DNA of 64,000 nt from an uncultured Saprospiraceae bacterium (GTDB taxonomy: Bacteria > Bacteroidota > Bacteroidia > Chitinophagales > Saprospiraceae). Of this stretch, positions 28,630-37,355 are shown one piece after another. Below the pieces are notes generated by a model. That model searched no databases, was not told the origin of the DNA, and was given only the letters and a program-made list of their open reading frames with translations. Numbering within the stretch: the first letter of the stretch is position 1; each line of letters begins with the position of its first letter. A program made the position numbers and the translations under genes. The DNA is taken from NCBI GenBank assembly GCA_938007965.1, contig CALLMH010000001.1, forward strand, positions 1 to 64,000, written 5' to 3'.

Positions 28630-29223
28630 TTATTTGGTTTTGATACTGCATCCGATTGCTTTTGTCATAGCAGGATCAGGATTTTTGCCAGCTTCTAGTG
28701 CGTTGATCGCATTCGCCAAGAATCTTTCGTCAACCTCATCAGCATTTCTAGCATTATCATCAATAGCTCCTATATACTTCACTTGCAGCTCCTTATCTAA
28801 GAGGAATACGTGAGGTGTTTTAGTCGCTCCGAATACTGGATACAATTGCTGTCCTTCATCGATCAAATACGGAAAATTAAATTTCTTTTCCTCAGCTCTA
28901 ATAATCATATTTTCAAATGAATCATCCGGCTTCACTTCAGGGTCATTTGGATTTATAGCTACTACATGATATCCTTGAGGGCCAAACTCATTTTGTAGCG
29001 CCACCAATCTATCTTCGTACATAATTGCATATGGACAGTGATTACATGTAAAGGTTACGATGAATCCTTTCGCGTCCTTCATATCCGCAAGTGAATGCAT
29101 CTTACCGTCTACCCCCTTGAGAGAAAAGTCTTTTGCAGTATCGCCTATTTTGTATCCGTTTTGTGCAGATACAGTTACGCCTATCAGCAGAGCAAGTAAA
29201 ATGGTATTTATTAGATTTTTCAT
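28630..29223 (-). CDS. Secreted redoxin-domain protein (AhpC/TSA-like)
   Basis: 197 residues with a signal peptide (about 1-20, ending TVSAQNG). The redoxin fold is clear: IGDTAKDFSLKGVDGKMHSL, then the active-site-like TCNHCPYAIMYEDRL. The CNHCPY motif puts it with the thioredoxin-family proteins annotated as redoxin or peroxiredoxin-like, found across Bacteroidota. The second half KTPHVFLLDKELQVKYIG holds the cis-proline. Probably a periplasmic thiol-disulfide or peroxide-handling protein; substrate unknown. It is followed in the opposite genome direction by a second thioredoxin-like gene 21 bases upstream, so the two form an operon. Confidence 0.85.
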   Translation of the reverse strand: MKNLINTILLALLIGVTVSAQNGYKIGDTAKDFSLKGVDGKMHSLADMKDAKGFIVTFTCNHCPYAIMYEDRLVALQNEFGPQGYHVVAINPNDPEVKPDDSFENMIIRAEEKKFNFPYLIDEGQQLYPVFGATKTPHVFLLDKELQVKYIGAIDDNARNADEVDERFLANAINALEAGKNPDPAMTKAIGCSIKTK

Positions 29224-29244
29224 TTTTTTGTATTTTGATTTCTT

Positions 29245-29733
29245 CTAATTATTAAATAAAACTAACATCTCTTCTTCTATTTCAAAAGTGGAATGAAACT
29301 CTTTTTCGAAAAATAATTTCTTATCTCCTTTCAATATTAATGTAATAGGAATCGCACCCGACCAACTGGGATCAACCTTATCGATCCAATTATTCGCCTT
29401 GCCATCCGCTAATAATACAACTTTACTCTTGATTTTGTTCTTGGTTAGAAATGGGATTACCTTACTTTCTAGTTTTTTAGGATCATCTAGACTCACGAGT
29501 ATTTGTTTGAATGCTTGATTAGAATATAGCGCATTCAATTCTTCGAAGTAAGGAAGTTCTTTGATGCATGGACCGCACCATGTAGCCCAAAAGTTGACAA
29601 CGTAAGTTGTATCAGCACTGATGTTTGTTAGGATTTCTTCTTCCATATCGTCAAATTTCTCGTATACTTTGACTTGTGCATCACAGTAACTAAGGATACA
29701 TGACAATATTAATATTATAAAACTACACTTCAT
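29245..29733 (-). CDS. TlpA-like thioredoxin-fold protein
   Basis: 162 residues with a signal peptide (MKCSFIILILSCILSYCDAQ). The cysteine in its last part could also act as a lipobox, but the context is weak. The thioredoxin active site FWATWCGPCIKELPYFEE and the cis-proline region GAIPITLIL are intact, so it is likely an active periplasmic reductase of the TlpA/ResA class. Such proteins support cytochrome c maturation or copper-site assembly. The divergent neighbour trio includes a di-haem cytochrome, which would need reduced CxxCH cysteines. That link is only inferred from position. Confidence 0.85.
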   Translation of the reverse strand: MKCSFIILILSCILSYCDAQVKVYEKFDDMEEEILTNISADTTYVVNFWATWCGPCIKELPYFEELNALYSNQAFKQILVSLDDPKKLESKVIPFLTKNKIKSKVVLLADGKANNWIDKVDPSWSGAIPITLILKGDKKLFFEKEFHSTFEIEEEMLVLFNN

Positions 29734-29869
29734 TTTTATCGATTTTATAAGATGAAACTAATATAATGTCTTTCTTAATATGTATTGAGATTTAATTAAC
29801 ATAAAAATGATCTATTTAAAAATCATAAGTAGAAAACACACGTTACTTTTACAGAATCAAATTCTATAC

Positions 29870-30607
29870 ATGAATCCATATAAATTATTTTTCATCTTTA
29901 TTGCTCTTGTTTGTTTTTCAAGTTGTGGAGAACAAGAAGAGCCCAAAGGTGATCTCAGCCTCAAGATGAACCTTATATACAACGGTGATCCTCTTGTTAT
30001 GTTTCAAGATTATGAATATCCGGATGGACGAACAATCAACTTTTCGAGATTCTCATTATATATATCAGATTTAAAATTAGACGAAACATTGATTTCTGAT
30101 GTAGAATTTCACAATCTCACAGAAAGCCATGTTGACTTATCAGGTGCCAATGAAGGTTATGAATGGATGCTAAGAGACCTCCCTACCAAAGAATACAGTC
30201 AAATGAGCTTTGGTGTCGGCGTCAATGAAATAGAAAACGCAAAAGATCCTGGCACATTTGAATCTGGTCATCCTCTGGCCAAGCCTGGTGAGCATTGGTT
30301 CAGCTGGAATAGCTTCATATTTCTAAAATTAGAGGCCAATATGGATACGAATGGAGACGGCATAAAAGACTTACCCATCTCTCTACACTTAGGAGATGAT
30401 GATGCTTATCGAGTGCTAACATTCGATGAGAATATTACAATAACAGAAAATAATATAACATCATCTAAAATAAACATAGACATCTATGAGTTACTTGGTG
30501 GTGCGAACGAAACGTACGATATAGAGACCAATCCTCAAATACATTCGCTAGGACAAAAAGATGCAGTGATTGAACTAGCAAACAACATCTCAAATAGTAT
30601 TTTCTAA
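29870..30607 (+). CDS. MbnP-like lipoprotein, first copy
   Basis: 245 residues from the ATG at 29870. That start gives a lipoprotein signal ending LVCFSSC; the longer frame adds 21 polar residues. The body matches the MbnP family: early beta strands (SLKMNLIYNGDPL), FSRFSLYISDLKL, then EHWFSWNSFIFLKLE, which corresponds to the conserved MxWxW..GY.F.K.E stretch, and ISLHLG. A loop DTNGDGIKD resembles a calcium-binding EF-hand loop. MbnP is a copper-related periplasmic protein whose conserved Trp is oxidised to kynurenine by the di-haem enzyme MbnH in methanotrophs. Here it heads a three-gene set with a second MbnP and an MbnH-like gene. Confidence 0.8.
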   Translation: MNPYKLFFIFIALVCFSSCGEQEEPKGDLSLKMNLIYNGDPLVMFQDYEYPDGRTINFSRFSLYISDLKLDETLISDVEFHNLTESHVDLSGANEGYEWMLRDLPTKEYSQMSFGVGVNEIENAKDPGTFESGHPLAKPGEHWFSWNSFIFLKLEANMDTNGDGIKDLPISLHLGDDDAYRVLTFDENITITENNITSSKINIDIYELLGGANETYDIETNPQIHSLGQKDAVIELANNISNSIF

Positions 30608-30667
30608 TTGTACCGTAGGAATTAGAAATACATTAAGCGTAAAGATTAACAATTAAAAAAAATATAA

Positions 30668-31426
30668 ATGAAGAGTTTAAGATTATGTTTGGTTGCACTT
30701 TTGGCAGTATCATTTTTTTCATGTGGAGAAGATGAGAAAAACAAAGATGTAAGCGTGAAATTAGAAATGGTCGTCGGAGAAGAGGGCTTGGTAAACGGAA
30801 GGACATACAATATCAATGGTGTCGATGTACAATTCACCAATGTAGCATTCTACCTCGGTGATATGACATTTAGAAATTCTGACGGATCTACTTTTGTAAA
30901 TCAAGGTGACAATAGATACCAATTGATCAAACCTGGCATCTTTGACTATGACTACAGTATACCTTTCGTAAAGGATGGTGGTGATGTCTCTCTTGATGAA
31001 GTATCATTTATAGTGGGTGTGGATTCAGAAACGAATAATGACGACCAGATGACCTTCGAGATGAGGCCTATAGGTGATCCATTAGGACAACAAAATCCTA
31101 CTATGCACTGGGGTTGGATGGGAAAATATAGATTTATGAATATCGATATAGATGCAGATCTTGATGGTGATGGTGTATTCGGCGAAGATGACGAGAAACT
31201 AGTCTATCACCTAGGTAAAGATGCATTCTTAGGAAATATTACCTTGAATCCAAATGAAAAGCTAGAAGGTGGTGCCAATGATTTTAGAATCAACGTAGAT
31301 TTCGAGAAGTTACTTGATGGCATCGATTTCAATACAGAGAAGTTTACCAAAGCGGGCACTGATGAGATCGACTTGGCCAATAAGTTATTTAATAATTATT
31401 CATCAGCGTTTATATTTGAAAAATAA
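30668..31426 (+). CDS. MbnP-like lipoprotein, second copy
   Basis: 252 residues. The lipoprotein signal ends VSFFSC, with CGEDEKNKD as mature start. Family stretches are VQFTNVAFYLGDMTF, NPTMHWGWMGKYRFMNIDID and LVYHLG. The MHWGWMGKYRF segment is closer to the MbnP consensus than the matching part of the first copy. A loop DADLDGDGVFGEDDE resembles a calcium site. The gene follows the first copy by 60 bases and overlaps the di-haem gene by 11 bases, so all three are likely co-transcribed. The two copies have diverged strongly, so they are probably separate substrates or partners and not a recent duplication. Confidence 0.83.
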   Translation: MKSLRLCLVALLAVSFFSCGEDEKNKDVSVKLEMVVGEEGLVNGRTYNINGVDVQFTNVAFYLGDMTFRNSDGSTFVNQGDNRYQLIKPGIFDYDYSIPFVKDGGDVSLDEVSFIVGVDSETNNDDQMTFEMRPIGDPLGQQNPTMHWGWMGKYRFMNIDIDADLDGDGVFGEDDEKLVYHLGKDAFLGNITLNPNEKLEGGANDFRINVDFEKLLDGIDFNTEKFTKAGTDEIDLANKLFNNYSSAFIFEK

Positions 31427-32471
31427 TCAAAATATAATATCGATATATAGACTGGCATCATGTTTCATGGTGTCAGTTTTACTTTTAGGCTGTGTCGACA
31501 CCTCGCCGACTATAGATATGTCTGTTTATCAAGTAGATATCCGACCAAGTTGGCCTGATATTCTGATTCCTGAGAACAATCCAATGACTGCCGCTTCAGT
31601 AGCATTTGGGAAGCAGCTATTCACAGACAAACGGCTATCCATAGATTCTACTATCTCTTGCGCAAGCTGTCATAAATCAACGAGCGGTTTTGCAGATTCA
31701 GTACCGTTTTCTATTGGTGTCGGAGGCAAATTAGGATTTAGGAATAGTGGAAGCCTCACCAATGTTGCCTATCTCCCCTATTTCAATAGAGATGGTGGTG
31801 TCAAGACACTTGATCGGTTCTCATTGGTACCTATCGAGGATCATGCAGAGATGAACCTCAATCTAATAGAAATGACTCATAGATTAATGCATGATGAATC
31901 TTATGTCAAACTAGCCAAGACCATATACAATAGGACGCCTGATGCATTTAGTGTTTCTCGTGCTTTGGCTTCTTACTTGAGGACTTTTATCAGTGATGAT
32001 AGTCCATATGATAGGTACGTATATGATGGAGATAGTACTACGCTCACCCCAAGTCAAAAGCGTGGTTATGATCTATTCTTTGGCCCTAGGGCTAAATGCA
32101 GTACATGTCACAATGGGATAAATCTGACCAACTACACATTCCAAAATAATGGTCTATACGCTGACTACAAAGGAAAAGATAGAGGCAGGCAAAGAGTAAC
32201 AGACGACCCTAGGGACGAAGGTAAATTCAGAGTGGCAAGCTTACGAAATATATCACTCACTGCTCCATATATGCACGATGGTAGCCTTCCTGACTTAGAT
32301 GCCGTATTAGATCACTACATAAACCATGGAGTACCACACGAGAATAAAAATCCTATAATTGATGAAATCCAAATTACGAGATCAGAAAAGGAAGATTTGA
32401 TTTCATTTCTAGAGGCTATGACAGATGATGCATTCATTAGAAATAATGCTATTGTCACTTTAGGAGAGTAG
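31416..32471 (+). CDS. Di-haem cytochrome c peroxidase of the MauG/MbnH type, lipoprotein
   Basis: 351 residues if the TTG at 31416 is used. This start gives a proper lipoprotein signal (MKNNQNIISIYRLASCFMVS, then LLLGC with the lipid Cys at 26). Later ATGs leave too short a signal. Two haem-binding motifs are visible: CASCH (82-86) and CSTCH (228-232), in CCP/MauG order. The YMHDGSLPDLDAVLDHY stretch near the end is also typical. Classical members reduce H2O2; MauG and MbnH instead oxidise residues on a protein partner. Placement next to two MbnP-like genes argues for the latter. It overlaps the end of the GH113-like gene on the other strand by 17 bases. Confidence 0.87.
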   Translation: MKNNQNIISIYRLASCFMVSVLLLGCVDTSPTIDMSVYQVDIRPSWPDILIPENNPMTAASVAFGKQLFTDKRLSIDSTISCASCHKSTSGFADSVPFSIGVGGKLGFRNSGSLTNVAYLPYFNRDGGVKTLDRFSLVPIEDHAEMNLNLIEMTHRLMHDESYVKLAKTIYNRTPDAFSVSRALASYLRTFISDDSPYDRYVYDGDSTTLTPSQKRGYDLFFGPRAKCSTCHNGINLTNYTFQNNGLYADYKGKDRGRQRVTDDPRDEGKFRVASLRNISLTAPYMHDGSLPDLDAVLDHYINHGVPHENKNPIIDEIQITRSEKEDLISFLEAMTDDAFIRNNAIVTLGE

Positions 32472-33579
32472 ACTCCGAACATTCTTTTCCATACCATTTT
32501 GCCATAGTGTTTTCTGCACTTTTATATCGAGGAGTGAAATCCATCTTACTATGCGTGTGATCTACGTCATGATCAACATGCCATTGCCAAAAATACATCC
32601 CTGCGAACCATTTCTTAACCCAAAGTTCTTGAAAAAGCGCCTCATATGCTAGATTCTGGATATGATTAGAGACAACATTCGTCGTATCATTTACTACAGA
32701 ATCCCATAGCCATGGTTCTATTGTAGCTATCTCATCGCTTCTGTACCCTATCTCAGTAAATAAGATTGGCTTCTTGTATTTTTTGGAGATATTTTTTAGC
32801 TTCTTGATGTGCTTTTGCCACCCATTTTTAATCTGTGATAAGCTGGGATTTCTATTATTAGTAAGTGGATAATATGCCTGTATTCCAATGTAGTCCATTT
32901 GACCCCAAAATTTGATATCGCCGATTTCATCATCCCAATTCATAGCATAGGTAAGCTTACCTCTATATACGCTCTTGATTTCAGATATAAGTGAATCCCA
33001 TAACTCCGGCTGCGCATTTATCGATGTTTTCAATTCTGTACCAATACAGAACAAATCGACACCAGTATACTCTGCCAGCATAGCTTGATGTATCATGTGA
33101 TTCCGATATGAATCAAACCAAACAGACCATTCTTTCTTATTATCAAGTTGAATATTGGATCTCCATCCTTCTCTCATCCATATATGTGGCTTTAGAAATA
33201 TATGCATTCCCTTGGCTCGAAGATTATGGATTGTTTTTATATACATGGAGTCATATCTCGACCATTCCCCTATATCTCTATCTCTAGGTCGTAGCTCTTT
33301 GGTTAATTCTGTTTCTTGGAATAAAAAAGGGATTATAGCCACATTCTCTATATTATTCTTGACCAATTGATCATATGGATCTGATGCGTCGCGGTGCCAT
33401 CCAAAAGCACTCATACCTCTATGTTTGCCATCTTTTGAATAGAAATTTTTAGTCTTTCCTGTATGGTTTTCAACAGACATATCCCACTCAAAAAAGTAAT
33501 CATCATCTCGAATAGAGTGAGATGCACATTGACCCAACATCAAAATAGAAAGTAATAGGTATAAAACCTTGATCGACAA
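32455..33579 (-). CDS. GH113-like glycoside hydrolase lipoprotein
   Basis: 374 residues with a TTG start (33579) and a lipoprotein signal (LLLSILMLGQC, Cys18). The rest is a TIM-barrel glycosidase: GMSAFGWHRD at the first strand, FLKPHIWMREGW, then FCIGTELKTS with the likely acid/base Glu182 and PILFTEIGYRS with the likely nucleophile Glu276. MYFWQWHVD near the end completes the sugar-binding side. The best family fit is GH113, which contains beta-mannanases; many Bacteroidota relatives are untested. It is probably attached to a membrane and faces the periplasm or outside. It sits just after the TonB receptor gene but 107 bases away with its own start. Confidence 0.75.
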   Translation of the reverse strand: MSIKVLYLLLSILMLGQCASHSIRDDDYFFEWDMSVENHTGKTKNFYSKDGKHRGMSAFGWHRDASDPYDQLVKNNIENVAIIPFLFQETELTKELRPRDRDIGEWSRYDSMYIKTIHNLRAKGMHIFLKPHIWMREGWRSNIQLDNKKEWSVWFDSYRNHMIHQAMLAEYTGVDLFCIGTELKTSINAQPELWDSLISEIKSVYRGKLTYAMNWDDEIGDIKFWGQMDYIGIQAYYPLTNNRNPSLSQIKNGWQKHIKKLKNISKKYKKPILFTEIGYRSDEIATIEPWLWDSVVNDTTNVVSNHIQNLAYEALFQELWVKKWFAGMYFWQWHVDHDVDHTHSKMDFTPRYKSAENTMAKWYGKECSESTLLK

Positions 33580-33686
33580 TATGGTTAAGTTTAAGGTTAG
33601 CTTATTGTGTTCGTGTCTGTATGCATATATTTACTTTTTTTACATCAGGATTGATCACTTTGGATACACTAAAATAGCAATAAATA

Positions 33687-36314
33687 TTAAAATGCGTATC
33701 CTACATTTAGATTTGGTAATATAGGGAACAAACTGGTTTTGCGAGCCTCTGTCCTGCCGATCGTTGGACTTTCGTAGATGTATATAAAGAACGGATTTTT
33801 TCTGTTGTATACATTGTAGAGACCTACGTGGAGGAAGAATTTACTAGATTTATCATATTTTTTTTCGTAGTTAAATTGAAAATCTAAGTGATGAAAAGGT
33901 TCTTGTTGATAGTTATTCCTTGGTCCACTTGTTGTTAGCACTCCAAAATCAGATCTGATTTCTTCTATTGCCAAAGAAAAGAAATTACCAGATCCATATA
34001 CCCAGTTGCTTGAAATCGAGCAACTATTATTGATTTTGTATTTGATGCCAACGTTTATATCATTTCTACGGTCAAACTTGTAAGAGAAAGGCGCACCATT
34101 ATCAATATCTTCAAATGATCTATCCGTCTTGGCGAGTGTATATGCTGCCCAGCCTGTCCATGTTCCGATATTTTTTTCAATTTGTATTTCAAAACCACGG
34201 CTTGTACTACCACCTTCTACTACATGATTTCTCCAGTCATTGTCTTCTTGCAGTATGATCGAAGGCTGATTGGTACTTCCGATTAAAAACAAATCGACAG
34301 CCAATTGGTATTCTAGTAGATTTTGCATCCTTTTATAATAACCTCCCATAGTAAAGTATAAGCCCTTACCAAGCTTTCTGGAATACGATAGGCTAAGTTG
34401 ATCCGCTGATTCGGGTTTAAGCTCATCAGTACTCGGCACCCATAGATTCGATGATATACCTATACCAGGATTGACCAAGAGATGGACATACTGTACCATC
34501 TGAGTATACGATAGTGTAAGTCTATCTTTATTACCAGGCTTAAATATCGCACTCAATCTAGGCTGAGAATTTGAATACTGACTTGAACCTACGTTAAATC
34601 TTGCCAAATGAAGCCCCGCATAAAATTCCCAATTCTGGTTTGGACTATATGTATCTTCTATATACGATGACAGTTCATCCGCATTGATTAGTGAGTTATT
34701 AGTACTGACCGTCTGCGCCTGCCCGGTTATCATTTGACTACTATTTATTATCGGATTGTATCTATGATATATCCAGCCCGCTCCAAATTTCATCACATGC
34801 TTATCAGACAAGTAGTAATCAAAATTAACATTAGCGAGAATATCCTCGATCTGAGAAACAGAGGTCAACTCAAATTCTGCCGACGAACCTAAGTTATTGA
34901 CCACAGAATTGAAACTATATGAGCCTCTAGAAGTGTATCTATAATCTACACCTCCTAGGTTCATAGATAGCTGAAGCTTATCATTTACGATATTAGATAG
35001 GTTTAGATTCCACATTTGCGAATCCCAATTCATATTGATATCACTGGTCGTCCTGAAGATGTCATTGTTTGTATTTTCGTCCGAAAGATCTCTGAACAAA
35101 TTGAGGTTGTCTCTGCCTTTAAAATAACTAAATGATAATTTTCTAGAAGGAGAAAAATGGTGTGTCATCTTAGCCAACACATCACTGTATCCGATGTCGA
35201 TATCATAATTGATCAAATCTCCAACCACATCATCGAAGTAAGTATCAATATAAGAAATACGTCCTGAAAGATTGAATGTCGTTTTACTATTCAATATTGG
35301 GCCTTCTAGATGAGCTTTCACAGTCGGCAGTGATGCAGAGACTGTTCCATGCACACCAGAGTTGTTACCGTCTTTCAACTTTACATTGAGCACAGATGAC
35401 AATCGACCGCCATATCTAGCTGGAAATCCATTTTTTATAAATTCAATATTTCGAATGCTTTCTTCTATAAAAATACTAGAGAGACCAGCTGCATGATTGA
35501 CTTCATATAAAGGAACACCTTCTAACAATACGAGATTTTGATCTTGACTTCCTCCACGTACAAATAGACCCGGATTGCCTTCATTGCCCGATTGTACCCC
35601 AGCATTTACTTTGACAGCTTGGAGTAGATCGTTTCCTCCTGCAGTAGATTGAAAACCTTCGGTAAGGGAGAGATCTATCTTTCTTCCCCCCGACCCTAAG
35701 AGGTAGTTATCAGATATAGATTCTTTGATGATTATTTCAGTGAGTTCATTATCAAAATTCATCAACACTTCAATATCAGTATCGATAAAACTATCCATGT
35801 ACATAGACTCATAGCCTAAATAGCTAAACCTAACCCTACTACTGTCTCTAGGGATCGACAAACTGAAAAACCCTGACTCTGCACTGAATGTGGATGAAAA
35901 AGTATTTAATTCTAAGATAGTAGCCCCTACAATAGCTTCTCCTGACTCCTTATCTCTCAGGTATCCTCTAATCCTAATTAATGGATCTACTTTGTCATTG
36001 AGAAATGTAATAAGCACTTTATTCTTACTCGGAGTGAGCTTCAATGTGCTATTATAAAATAATAATCGTGTAAGCTCTTCTAATGTAAGTGGTTCCTTGG
36101 GAAGTACGATTACTTCATTTAGATCTACTCTTGAACTGTTGAATGAAAGAGAAATATTTTCTTGTACAAATAGGTTATCCACATGACCCAGCAAGGTATT
36201 CTCATTGAAAGATAAGAGAACTTTTCGGGATAGTATATCATCTTGTGCTGTTGAACAGATACAAATCAAACAACAGACGCATAGTAGCCATATTTTCTTA
36301 TGGTCTACGCACAT
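33687..36314 (-). CDS. TonB-dependent receptor with STN signalling domain
   Basis: 875 residues. After a signal peptide (1-24) come a secretin/TonB N-terminal (STN) domain (about 30-105), a carboxypeptidase-regulatory-like domain (about 112-195, YLRDKESGEAIVGATI), a plug (about 205-330, with LVLLEGVPLYEV and GFPARYGGRLSSVLNV) and a 22-strand barrel ending in an aromatic residue (NVGYAF). STN-bearing receptors pass ligand binding to a FecR anti-sigma factor. Its gene lies one base upstream, followed further upstream by an ECF sigma gene. No SusD partner is next to it, so the ligand may be something other than a polysaccharide. The adjacent GH113-like gene keeps a sugar possible. Confidence 0.92.
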   Translation of the reverse strand: MCVDHKKIWLLCVCCLICICSTAQDDILSRKVLLSFNENTLLGHVDNLFVQENISLSFNSSRVDLNEVIVLPKEPLTLEELTRLLFYNSTLKLTPSKNKVLITFLNDKVDPLIRIRGYLRDKESGEAIVGATILELNTFSSTFSAESGFFSLSIPRDSSRVRFSYLGYESMYMDSFIDTDIEVLMNFDNELTEIIIKESISDNYLLGSGGRKIDLSLTEGFQSTAGGNDLLQAVKVNAGVQSGNEGNPGLFVRGGSQDQNLVLLEGVPLYEVNHAAGLSSIFIEESIRNIEFIKNGFPARYGGRLSSVLNVKLKDGNNSGVHGTVSASLPTVKAHLEGPILNSKTTFNLSGRISYIDTYFDDVVGDLINYDIDIGYSDVLAKMTHHFSPSRKLSFSYFKGRDNLNLFRDLSDENTNNDIFRTTSDINMNWDSQMWNLNLSNIVNDKLQLSMNLGGVDYRYTSRGSYSFNSVVNNLGSSAEFELTSVSQIEDILANVNFDYYLSDKHVMKFGAGWIYHRYNPIINSSQMITGQAQTVSTNNSLINADELSSYIEDTYSPNQNWEFYAGLHLARFNVGSSQYSNSQPRLSAIFKPGNKDRLTLSYTQMVQYVHLLVNPGIGISSNLWVPSTDELKPESADQLSLSYSRKLGKGLYFTMGGYYKRMQNLLEYQLAVDLFLIGSTNQPSIILQEDNDWRNHVVEGGSTSRGFEIQIEKNIGTWTGWAAYTLAKTDRSFEDIDNGAPFSYKFDRRNDINVGIKYKINNSCSISSNWVYGSGNFFSLAIEEIRSDFGVLTTSGPRNNYQQEPFHHLDFQFNYEKKYDKSSKFFLHVGLYNVYNRKNPFFIYIYESPTIGRTEARKTSLFPILPNLNVGYAF

Positions 36315-36315
36315 A

Positions 36316-37332
36316 TTAACAGTCAGAAGATGAAACGATGTAGATATTGTCCACTACTTTATACTTCAGTCCGTGAGTAGTGCTAAATTCATTTAGTATA
36401 TCCTCGAGACTCGAATTGTCAAAAGTCGTTTTGACATTACAATTTTTAAATAATTTAGGATCACTTAGCCTCACCTCTTTACCAAAGTGTCTAGACAAAG
36501 CTTCTACTACATTATTCATCGTATTGTCATTAAATATGAGTCGATCATTCTTCCAACTGCCATAGTTGTCATCATTCATGGCGAATCTTTCGACTGTATT
36601 ATCGACCACTTGTATAAACTCCCCCGCGACTAAGGTATATGTTGTTCCTTGAAATTTGTAAGCCACACTTCCTTCTTCGACGAAAATCTCCGTTGTATTA
36701 TCATCGGCTACGATGGTAAACTCTGTTCCCAAGACCGTTACTTCACCAACGGGAAGGTTAATTTTGAACTGTTGTGATTCATCACGCGCTACGTCAAAGA
36801 ATGCACGTCCTTTGAGACTTACCTTTCTTTTGTCTTTAGCTCTTAATTTTGATTTTTTATCTAGCATTACTTCTGTACCGTCCAAGAGGTCAACACTCAT
36901 TGATTTCTGATTTGCTGCGTATTCTCTTACTTCGAATGTATTATTTTCGGTTTGATTATTTAGTAAAAATAATGCTCCAAATGCTAAAACGGCAATTGCG
37001 GCTATTCTTGATAATGTTTTTAGGTTTATTACGCTTGTTTTTTGAGACTCGCTATTGGTCTTAGTTTGGTTTGCATTCGACGTTAGTTCATTATCGTTAT
37101 TGAAAGTGGAGTCTTCGTTCTCTTGAAGTTTATTTTCAAAGGCTGTCCACGCTTCATCTTCATTAAAATCGGCGTATCCGCTGAGTGTATCTGACAACTT
37201 CGATATTTTTTTCATATCTGCCAGAGCCTTCATGTTTTCTTCCGCTTCTTTTTTCCATGCATCAAGGGCTGATTTCTCATCTCCTATAGAAGCGTCTCCC
37301 ATCACTTTACCTATTATTCGATCTATATTCAT
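36316..37332 (-). CDS. FecR family anti-sigma factor
   Basis: 338 residues. An acidic cytoplasmic N-terminal part (about 1-105) is followed by one membrane helix (about 108-125, AAIAVLAFGALFLL), the periplasmic FecR domain (about 145-240, with AFFDVARDESQQFKINLPVG and VLGTEFTI), and a C-terminal DUF4974 domain (about 262-335). The order is standard for Bacteroidota. The protein should hold the ECF sigma factor and release it when the TonB receptor's STN domain signals. It lies 23 bases after the sigma gene and one base before the receptor gene. Confidence 0.95.
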   Translation of the reverse strand: MNIDRIIGKVMGDASIGDEKSALDAWKKEAEENMKALADMKKISKLSDTLSGYADFNEDEAWTAFENKLQENEDSTFNNDNELTSNANQTKTNSESQKTSVINLKTLSRIAAIAVLAFGALFLLNNQTENNTFEVREYAANQKSMSVDLLDGTEVMLDKKSKLRAKDKRKVSLKGRAFFDVARDESQQFKINLPVGEVTVLGTEFTIVADDNTTEIFVEEGSVAYKFQGTTYTLVAGEFIQVVDNTVERFAMNDDNYGSWKNDRLIFNDNTMNNVVEALSRHFGKEVRLSDPKLFKNCNVKTTFDNSSLEDILNEFSTTHGLKYKVVDNIYIVSSSDC

Positions 37333-37355
37333 TTCTCTTTTCTTCTTAGCATTTT

